Shown: piece by piece, positions 1-5,015 of the stretch
Layout of the letters: the number at the start of each line of letters is the position of its first letter
Numbering within the stretch: position 1 is the first letter of the stretch
DNA from: Chloroflexota bacterium
Lineage (GTDB): Bacteria > Chloroflexota > FW602-bin22 > JACPRP01
Length of the DNA: 5,306 nucleotides
Direction of reading: 5' to 3'
Assembly: GCA_016210495.1 (NCBI GenBank)
Contig: JACQUC010000019.1
Span: 1-5,306 of the forward strand
The notes under the pieces: generated by a model
Seen by the model: the letters and a program-made list of their open reading frames with translations, nothing else
Databases searched by the model: none
Told to the model about the DNA's origin: nothing
Translations under genes and position numbers: made by a program

Positions 1-68
1 CCCGCCACTTCATCCCGCTGCTCGGGGCCGCGCTCACCATGTCCATGGCCACCTCCCAATCCAGGTGA
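1..68 (+). CDS. C-terminal end of an unidentified protein (partial)
   Basis: From base 3 an open frame reads to a TGA at 66-68, giving a 21-residue tail RHFIPLLGAALTMSMATSQSR. Almost every codon ends in G or C (20 of 21 before the stop), the same bias as the acpS gene downstream, which supports real coding sequence. The segment HFIPLLGAALTMSMAT is hydrophobic and could be the end of a membrane helix, but this is too short to assign a family. A GC-rich hairpin starts one base after the stop, and the next gene is on the same strand 85 bases on. The start lies outside the window. Confidence 0.55.
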   Translation, partial: RHFIPLLGAALTMSMATSQSR

Positions 69-86
69 GGCCAGCGTATGCTGGTC
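69..86 (+). terminator. GC-rich hairpin after the first stop codon
   Basis: Bases 69-75 pair with 80-86 (GGCCAGC with GCTGGTC, one G-U pair) around a GTAT loop, starting one base after the TGA at 66-68. There is no following T-run, so it is not a canonical intrinsic terminator. It could act as an mRNA 3'-end stabiliser or a weak terminator. The stem is visible in the sequence; the function is inferred from position. Confidence 0.35.
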
Positions 87-153
87 GCGGCGCGCGGGAC
101 AGGTACGACCCAACCAACCTCGCGTGGTCCGGTGCTCCCAGCGGGAGGGCGAC

Positions 154-510
154 ATGGAGGGCCTGGCGGTCCGGACGGGCGTGGACCTGGTGGACCTACG
201 GCAGTTCGAGAGCGCATTGTCGCGCGGCGGCGAGGCCCTCCGGCGACGGCTGTTCCATCCCTCGGAGGAGGCCGGGGCGGACGTGGAGCGGCTGGCGGCG
301 GTGTTCGCGGCCAAGGAGGCGGCGTTCAAGGCCCTGTCGCTCCCGCCGGGCGACTGGCACGCCGTCGAGGTCCGCCACACGCCGGAGGGCAGGCCGTACC
401 TCGCCTTCGCGCCGGAGTTCGACACGGCCCGCGTCCTGAGCTGCGACCTGAGCGTCAGCCACAACGGCGGCTTTGTCGTCGCCTCGGTGGTGGCCCTGCT
501 GCGCGCGTGA
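154..510 (+). CDS. acpS: Holo-[acyl-carrier-protein] synthase (AcpS-type 4'-phosphopantetheinyl transferase)
   Basis: A 118-residue protein that would transfer 4'-phosphopantetheine from CoA to the conserved serine of acyl carrier protein, in the cytoplasm, making ACP competent for fatty-acid synthesis. Family signatures are present: GVD at residues 9-11 near the N-terminus (the Asp is a Mg ligand in AcpS), FAAKEAAFK at 51-59 (Glu55 is the second Mg ligand), and a C-terminal SVSH at 100-103. Length matches the usual ~120 residues of AcpS. The ATG at 154 is chosen because GGAGG at 144-148 lies 5 bases upstream; a GTG at 124 would add an unconserved ten residues. The gene is very GC-rich, like the dinB fragment at the other end, so it is native chromosomal flank. 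The sequence is somewhat diverged, so a pathway-specific PPTase rather than the housekeeping one is possible. Confidence 0.88.
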   Translation: MEGLAVRTGVDLVDLRQFESALSRGGEALRRRLFHPSEEAGADVERLAAVFAAKEAAFKALSLPPGDWHAVEVRHTPEGRPYLAFAPEFDTARVLSCDLSVSHNGGFVVASVVALLRA

Positions 511-518
511 GGGGGCAT

Positions 519-548
519 AGAGTGGGGCCGCACACCGGTGCCCGCTCT
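519..548 (+). terminator. Stem-loop downstream of acpS
   Basis: AGAGTGGG (519-526) pairs with CCCGCTCT (541-548) over 8 bp with one G-U pair. The 14-base loop region contains the palindrome CACCGGTG (533-540). It begins 8 bases after the acpS stop. No T-run follows, so Rho-independent termination is uncertain, although U-poor hairpins of this type are common after genes in high-GC bacteria. A second, longer-looped dyad (GTCCGC 561-566 with GCGGAC 582-587) follows. Confidence 0.35.
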
Positions 549-721
549 CGCGATGAGGCCGTCCGCAGAAGGGCGGGAAAGGCGGACACCTGCCGTGAAT
601 GCAGCTTCAGTTCCAGAACCTGTCTTCTATATCGATGCCTCACCCGATGGAGACCGAGAGGGCGTAGCATCGCCCCGGACCTGGCAGGGCGCCCGACATG
701 GCCTCACGCTACGACCTCAGG

Positions 722-727
722 TATACT
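722..727 (+). promoter_or_regulatory. Candidate -10 element for the nuclease gene
   Basis: TATACT matches five of six bases of the sigma70 -10 consensus and stands out in a GC-rich stretch. It lies 31 bases before the nuclease ATG, so a transcript start near 734 would leave a short leader containing the ribosome binding site. There is no good -35 hexamer at 16-18 bases spacing (TGGCCT at 699-704 matches only three), so activity may be weak or activator-dependent. Another AT-rich patch, TATATC at 628-633, is a poorer alternative. Confidence 0.3.
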
Positions 728-746
728 TCCACCGGCCAAACCGCGC

Positions 747-753
747 AGGAGGT
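747..753 (+). promoter_or_regulatory. Strong Shine-Dalgarno deciding the nuclease start
   Basis: AGGAGGT ends 4 bases before the ATG at 758. This nearly perfect anti-16S match selects ATG 758 over the upstream in-frame ATG at 698, which has no comparable site and would add 20 unconserved residues. Confidence 0.75.
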
Positions 754-757
754 GGCC

Positions 758-1924
758 ATGCCGAACGTCACAGTCGTTGACCAGCCTCTCGGTGGCAGAG
801 GGAACAGGGCGGGGGATCATGTCGCCGAGCTACTCGCTCGCACGGCGGATCGCTTTGACACTGTTCGCATCGCTGTTGCATTCGCAAAGGCAAGCGGTGT
901 GGGGATCCTTTTCGATCACCTTCGGGCCTTCCCATCACCCGATCGCACCCTTGACGTGACCGTGGGTGTGAACCACAGGGGCACCTCCCGCCAAGGCCTC
1001 GAGCTACTGTTGAAGACTGGTGCATCCGTGAATATCTTTAACAACCCCGGCGGAGGCACCTTTCACCCCAAGCTTTACCTCTTCGAGAGGACCAACACGG
1101 AGGGAGTAGCACTCGTGGGTTCCAACAACCTCACAAGAGGAGGTCTGTATGAGAACTACGAACTCAGTGTACGACTAGACTACGACTTGACTGTCGCTGA
1201 AGATGCGACAGCTTTTGACCACGCTTGTGGGGTGTATGACAAGTACATCAATGAGGGGAGCGGAACTGTACGCCGTCTTGATCCCGCGCTCCTCCTTGAG
1301 CTCGACCAGCAGGGTTACTTGCTGGACGAGACCGCGCCCACTCACGTAGGTCCAGGAGACACCCCACCTTCATCAGGCGCGACAACGGCGCTGTTTCGCC
1401 GCGTGCCAGTGCCACGGGGACCGCGGGTATCTTCATCCGTTCCCTCTGTTGCGACTGTGGATCAGCCTGGCAAAGTGCTCGCCACATTTGCAATGACTCT
1501 GGGCCCGCGTGATACGCGTCAGCAGACGGGGTATTCGAGGGACATTTTCATTCCCCTCGCAGCGCGTGACGCGAATCCCGACTTCTGGGGGTGGCCTGAA
1601 GCTTTTCAAGCAGCGCCAGGCACGAGGGGGCACTACCGAGAGAGACGTATCGACCTCCGCGCGACGCCTGCCCAAGGCCCCTCGGTTCACCTGCAACAGG
1701 TGCGGCTCTACGGTTACGCTGAGCGCAGCGAGTTCCGTCTCAACTGCGGCTCGCTCGTGCAGAGCGCAAGTCCCGGAGACATCTTCGTCATCATTCTCGT
1801 CCCCGCTGGCTCTGGTTATGAGTACGAAGCGATGATCATCCCTCAGGGCCGACCCATGCACCGCGCTTTCCTCGGCACATGCACAAACTTGCGACCGTCA
1901 GGCAAGAGGTGGGGCTATTCCTAA
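758..1924 (+). CDS. PLD-superfamily type IIS restriction endonuclease, BfiI/NgoFVII-like
   Basis: A 388-residue protein predicted to cut DNA through a phospholipase D-type, metal-independent active site. The N-terminal domain (about 1-165) carries H103-P-K105 in FHPKLYLF, then GSNN at 121-124 and a conserved-looking YENYELS at 131-137: one HxK...GSxN half-motif, so a dimer would build one catalytic centre, as known for BfiI and Nuc. A proline-, glycine- and serine-rich linker (about 188-237) follows. The C-terminal part (about 238-388) includes YSRDIFIPLAARDANPDFWG at 259-278 and resembles the DNA-binding domain of NgoFVII-type enzymes (B3-like in BfiI). Length is close to BfiI (about 358 residues). 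The gene converges on two methyltransferase genes, overlapping the nearer by 4 bases, which strongly supports a restriction role. Sequence specificity cannot be read off. A PLD-family repair or toxin nuclease is less likely given the context. Confidence 0.85.
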   Translation: MPNVTVVDQPLGGRGNRAGDHVAELLARTADRFDTVRIAVAFAKASGVGILFDHLRAFPSPDRTLDVTVGVNHRGTSRQGLELLLKTGASVNIFNNPGGGTFHPKLYLFERTNTEGVALVGSNNLTRGGLYENYELSVRLDYDLTVAEDATAFDHACGVYDKYINEGSGTVRRLDPALLLELDQQGYLLDETAPTHVGPGDTPPSSGATTALFRRVPVPRGPRVSSSVPSVATVDQPGKVLATFAMTLGPRDTRQQTGYSRDIFIPLAARDANPDFWGWPEAFQAAPGTRGHYRERRIDLRATPAQGPSVHLQQVRLYGYAERSEFRLNCGSLVQSASPGDIFVIILVPAGSGYEYEAMIIPQGRPMHRAFLGTCTNLRPSGKRWGYS

Positions 1925-3504
1925 GATCGGGCCTGGAAGTGCACTACGGACTCCGACCTAACAGCATTCCTCTTGAATATGTCCCTGGGGGTCAGCATGT
2001 CCATGGGGATCAGTTCCACGAGCCGCAATCCCATTGCTTCTCCAATTGACGCGAGGTGGGTGGCCGTTCCGATCTCTATCCGCGTTCCCTGCGCAACGGT
2101 GTGGTTGTTACCTACGACTAGGAACACATGACCCTCGGACCGCGTCACGTGGCTTAGCTTGAGCAGGATCACCCTCATGTCAAGAAAGTACTTGGCCAAC
2201 AACGCCGGCAGATTCCGCCTGCGAAACCCCGCGTCGTTTCCGCCATAGGCTTCGGCCACTCGATCGATGAGTGCCACCGTCTCAGGGGGCAGGAGGCTCT
2301 TGGAGCGCAGGTATTCTTCCCAGAGTGCGTCGCGTTGCCGCCTTGTCACCTCCCTGTTCCCGATCATTCCTGCCTCTAGTTTCCTATGGAGGTTCCGGGG
2401 AAGCAGGTTCAGGAAGGACAGGCTGAGACGGTCTGTATCAATGTACGGCAGCGCGGTTGCGTATGGCGGGGACGTGATCACAGCATCGACCCGTTTGAAC
2501 AGCACTTTCGCGTCATCAAGTACAGAAGCGGCATCACCACCGATTACTTTGAACCTCGGTGCCCGAACGCCACCTTCTTCAAGCAAGAAGGCGACAACAT
2601 GTCTGACGCTATTGCCGAGTTGCTTCAGGAATGTCGCAACAACGTCGGTACCGGTTTCAAGCATGTCCTTTCTGCGTATTCGAAGGTCGTCGGTTTCCTG
2701 CCAAGACACCGTCCGAAGGATATCGCTGAGGCAGACCCAGCACAGATCCCTGGCGGGCGACGCTTCCATCTGGTCAATGAGGGTTGCTATGCGATCAAGT
2801 TCCAGCAAGATGTTGGGCGCGAACCACCGCGCAAGGTAATACTGGTCCTGCTGCGTCAGCTTCTCAAGCCATGAGCACGCCAATGGAATACGGAGAACCG
2901 GCCGGTCCATGAGCGCGTCTCGTAGCGCCTCATACTGGCGGACGAGTCCCTCCGGGTTGGCTCGAAGCAACGCGCATTTCGTCCGGCTTATCACCACCGA
3001 AAGGGGATTGAGGTCCACCCCGATGGCGGCGTAGCCGGATAAATTGGCTTCCACGAGTGTGGTCCCGCTGCCACACATCGGATCAAGAACGGTGCCCTCA
3101 CTCTCAAGGTCGCTCAGGTTAAGCAGAGCTCGCACCAACTGGGGGAAGAACTTCCCACGGTAGTCATGGATGTCATGTGGGCCATAGCGGAGGCTCCGCC
3201 TGCTTGGTACCGGGATGGACTCACCACGAAAGGGCAGCACCCGCAGAAGGTCTGCAGGTCTGATCCCGTTTCTCACAACCGATGCGGTGGCTTCGCGCCG
3301 CACCTGGATAGTCCACATCGCTGCGGTCCCTTGGACGATCTCCCAATAGGCGAGCCTGTCCACCAACACGCTCTCGTGCACGGAGCATGTCACCTCATAG
3401 TAGTCGTTGCCCGTTCTGGTCACGGTCTCAGGCGAAGCGCCAGCGAACTTCGCCAGTTCACGGAGCGCCAGCTCTCGCTCAAACGGTTGGATGTACGGTT
3501 TCAT
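1921..3504 (-). CDS. DNA methyltransferase 2 of the R-M system (probable N4-cytosine, SPPY type)
   Basis: A 527-residue SAM-dependent DNA amino-methyltransferase predicted to protect one strand of the partner nuclease's site. Visible motifs are HDYRGKFFPQ at 113-122 (motif X-like), LDPMCGSGTTLVEA at 140-153 (motif I, SAM binding) with the acidic VDL at 163-165, and TSPPY at 344-348 (motif IV, catalytic). SPPY is typical of N4-cytosine enzymes; N6-adenine cannot be excluded. Motif I precedes IV with about 190 residues between, so the target-recognition region is probably there. Residues 1-80 form a separate N-terminal domain with no clear DNA-binding motif, faintly like the N-terminus of Trm11-type tRNA methyltransferases. 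ATG 3504 is chosen because MKPYIQPFERELALREL reads as a natural N-terminus. GTG 3534, two bases after the upstream TAG and six bases after GGGGG, is a real alternative (537 residues). It follows methyltransferase 1 closely, so the two are probably one operon. Confidence 0.85.
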   Translation of the reverse strand: MKPYIQPFERELALRELAKFAGASPETVTRTGNDYYEVTCSVHESVLVDRLAYWEIVQGTAAMWTIQVRREATASVVRNGIRPADLLRVLPFRGESIPVPSRRSLRYGPHDIHDYRGKFFPQLVRALLNLSDLESEGTVLDPMCGSGTTLVEANLSGYAAIGVDLNPLSVVISRTKCALLRANPEGLVRQYEALRDALMDRPVLRIPLACSWLEKLTQQDQYYLARWFAPNILLELDRIATLIDQMEASPARDLCWVCLSDILRTVSWQETDDLRIRRKDMLETGTDVVATFLKQLGNSVRHVVAFLLEEGGVRAPRFKVIGGDAASVLDDAKVLFKRVDAVITSPPYATALPYIDTDRLSLSFLNLLPRNLHRKLEAGMIGNREVTRRQRDALWEEYLRSKSLLPPETVALIDRVAEAYGGNDAGFRRRNLPALLAKYFLDMRVILLKLSHVTRSEGHVFLVVGNNHTVAQGTRIEIGTATHLASIGEAMGLRLVELIPMDMLTPRDIFKRNAVRSESVVHFQARS

Positions 3505-3509
3505 CCTGC

Positions 3510-3527
3510 AGACCACAGTTGCGGTCT
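3510..3527 (-). promoter_or_regulatory. Small hairpin between the two methyltransferase genes
   Basis: On the minus strand AGACCGC and GTGGTCT form a 7-bp stem (one G-U pair) around a 4-base loop, five bases before the ATG at 3504 and after the upstream stop at 3537. It could modulate translation of methyltransferase 2. If the GTG at 3534 is the true start, the hairpin lies inside the coding sequence. Function is inferred from position only. Confidence 0.25.
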
Positions 3528-3536
3528 CAACCACTG

Positions 3537-4925
3537 CTAACCCCCGTTGCGGAGCACCAGGATGTGCTCCTCTCGAATCTTGCCAATCTTGGGGTTGAAT
3601 GACTTCCGATTGTCCTGCAGTCGGCGGGTCAGCCACGCATCGACTTCAAACGACAGCTTAATCGCTATATCCGCGAGCAACTGGTCGTTACGAATCACCC
3701 GGCCCGCGATCGTCGAGTCGCCGACCACAAGACAGCAGTACCCTTGGGGTTGCAGGGTTTTGCGTATCCAATCAAGAATGCCGGTCATTTCGGCCCTGAA
3801 CGTTTCCACTGTCGCCCTGTTTGGCCCTCTGCTGCTATACTTGCGGTGACTGCCAATCTCCTCCTTCTTGAACTTCACGGCATCCATCCCAAGCCACAGC
3901 ATTCGGGTCCTGTGATACAGATGGTAGCTATACGCGTTCGGATAGGGAGGTGAACAGACCACCAGATCTACAGTTCCAACCTCGGAGGGAAGGGGCGGAT
4001 TGTTCATGTCCGCTTCAATTACCCTGGCCGCGAAGCGCTCCTCCACGACATCCGAAAACTCCTCTGCGCGCGCAACGACTTGTGCCAATGCGCGCGAGAA
4101 CCGCCGGACTGTTTCGCCCGGCGCTACATGTTTCTGCCGCCGGACATATCTGGTATCTGAGTCCTGACGAGACACAGAAATAATAATTGAGGACAGGCTG
4201 GCCTGCGCAAGAGTGTGCAATCCAGCAGGCTTGGCTGTTTCACACAACTGTCGCAGGTACCTGAGTTCCTCAATGACGTGGGGTTCGAACCAGAATTCAA
4301 TATCTCGTGGACATGGAGCTGCCGCAGGTTCCGCACACCATTGTTCCAGGAACGACATTTGCCCTGTGCCGAAGCGCTGCTCTGCGCTCGCCAGGGCATC
4401 CCTTATCGCGTTGGCCCCTTCCAAATCTGCTTCAGTTACCCTCAACGTTTTTGCTCTTGATATCAGACAGGCTATTGGATTCGCGTCAATGCCCACCGCT
4501 TGTCGCTTCAGCAGCAGCGCTTCCACAAGCGTAGTCCCACTGCCGCAGAAAGGGTCAAGCACCGTGTCGCCCACGGACGAAAGCTCCTGGATCAGCGCAT
4601 TGGGAATCTGTGGAATGAATTTTGCGGGATAGGGATGAAGGCCATGCGTGAGGTAGTTCGTTGTGGCACCGGCGAAGTCCCAATCGAGAGTGGTCAGCAC
4701 GGAATGAGGCCTCGGTAGCGGAGTTGCATCATAGACGGCTGGCGTCTCAGCGAGCACGCTGGCCGTGTTCCCAGCGAATGACGCTATCTGGCGCGCTTCG
4801 TCAGGTGTGAATTGACGCCAACCTCTCCGATCCCTCCTTGGCTCTGGCACAAGGCCCGCCCTGAGCCAGCGGAGCAAAGTGTCGCGATGGATCCCTGCCA
4901 GTTTCGCGACTTCGTGGGTATTCAT
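3537..4925 (-). CDS. DNA methyltransferase 1 with N-terminal MerR-like HTH (probable N4-cytosine, SPPY type)
   Basis: A 462-residue SAM-dependent DNA methyltransferase. Residues 1-50 form a MerR-like winged helix-turn-helix: NTHEVAKLAGIHRDTLLRWL, then a basic wing (RRDRRGWRQF) and the TPDEARQI helix. The catalytic part has HPYPAKFIPQ at 97-106 (motif X-like), LDPFCGSGTTLVEA at 123-136 (motif I) with GID at 145-147, and CSPPY at 324-328 (motif IV). SPPY favours N4-cytosine methylation. It is collinear with methyltransferase 2 beyond the core motifs (WFEP at 212-215; SRQDSDTRYVRRQK at 252-265), so the two are paralogues, presumably one per strand of an asymmetric site. ATG 4925 begins exactly at the HTH. 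An upstream ATG at 4958 would add 11 residues, but it lies within the promoter proposed here and its GGAG is too close. It is the first gene of a probable two-gene operon; the HTH may read the dyad upstream and repress its own expression. Confidence 0.87.
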   Translation of the reverse strand: MNTHEVAKLAGIHRDTLLRWLRAGLVPEPRRDRRGWRQFTPDEARQIASFAGNTASVLAETPAVYDATPLPRPHSVLTTLDWDFAGATTNYLTHGLHPYPAKFIPQIPNALIQELSSVGDTVLDPFCGSGTTLVEALLLKRQAVGIDANPIACLISRAKTLRVTEADLEGANAIRDALASAEQRFGTGQMSFLEQWCAEPAAAPCPRDIEFWFEPHVIEELRYLRQLCETAKPAGLHTLAQASLSSIIISVSRQDSDTRYVRRQKHVAPGETVRRFSRALAQVVARAEEFSDVVEERFAARVIEADMNNPPLPSEVGTVDLVVCSPPYPNAYSYHLYHRTRMLWLGMDAVKFKKEEIGSHRKYSSRGPNRATVETFRAEMTGILDWIRKTLQPQGYCCLVVGDSTIAGRVIRNDQLLADIAIKLSFEVDAWLTRRLQDNRKSFNPKIGKIREEHILVLRNGG

Positions 4926-4934
4926 GCCATCGTA

Positions 4935-4952
4935 CCTATATGCAAGTATAGG
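4935..4952. promoter_or_regulatory. 18-base inverted repeat (candidate operator) before methyltransferase 1
   Basis: CCTATA (4935-4940) and TATAGG (4947-4952) are perfect inverted half-sites separated by six bases. They sit 9 bases upstream of the methyltransferase 1 ATG and over the transcript start expected from the TTGACA promoter. A symmetric AT-rich site here suits a dimeric HTH protein acting as repressor. The best local candidate is the MerR-like domain of methyltransferase 1 itself, since no separate controller gene is present. The dyad is seen directly; its role is inference. Confidence 0.45.
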
Positions 4953-4956
4953 CAGC

Positions 4957-4985
4957 ATTCTCCATTACTTGGCTTTTCCTGTCAA
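4957..4985 (-). promoter_or_regulatory. Candidate sigma70 promoter for the methyltransferase operon
   Basis: On the minus strand a perfect -35 hexamer TTGACA (4985-4980) is followed after 17 bases by GAGAAT (4962-4957), which keeps the A at position 2 and the AAT at the end of the -10 consensus (4 of 6). A transcript start near 4950 would fall inside the 18-base dyad and leave a leader of about 25 bases before ATG 4925. A second -10-like TATACT (4950-4945) lies within the dyad but lacks a good -35 at normal spacing. Confidence 0.5.
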
Positions 4986-5015
4986 CGTCGCTATGGCACG
5001 ATTCGTTGCGGGCTA

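Noticed and set aside
511..757. Possible C-protein or small regulator gene upstream of the nuclease
   Set aside because: I found no frame here with a ribosome binding site, HTH pattern or coding-like codon use; the open frames run into the nuclease gene in other frames.
78..959. 293-residue plus-strand open frame running across acpS and into the nuclease gene
   Set aside because: It is out of frame with the well-supported acpS and nuclease genes, is low-complexity Gly/Arg/Pro as expected from GC-rich shadow frames, and has no recognisable domain.
2267..2874. Two plus-strand open frames (190 and 162 residues) opposite methyltransferase 2
   Set aside because: Both lie entirely antisense to a gene with clear catalytic motifs, start without a good ribosome binding site and show no family features.
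3138..3143. An ACTGGG hexamer, the BfiI recognition sequence, inside methyltransferase 2
   Set aside because: I noticed one copy by eye, which is unremarkable for a six-base asymmetric site in 5.3 kb. Homologous PLD enzymes can have other specificities, so it says nothing about this system's target.
4213..4632. 139-residue plus-strand open frame opposite methyltransferase 1
   Set aside because: Antisense shadow of the motif I and central region of the methyltransferase, with no domain and no plausible start.
511..5015. Transposon ends, attachment-site duplications, tRNA genes or CRISPR repeats at the cassette edges
   Set aside because: Reading both junctions I found no matching direct or inverted terminal repeats, no tRNA-like cloverleaf and no repeat-spacer pattern.
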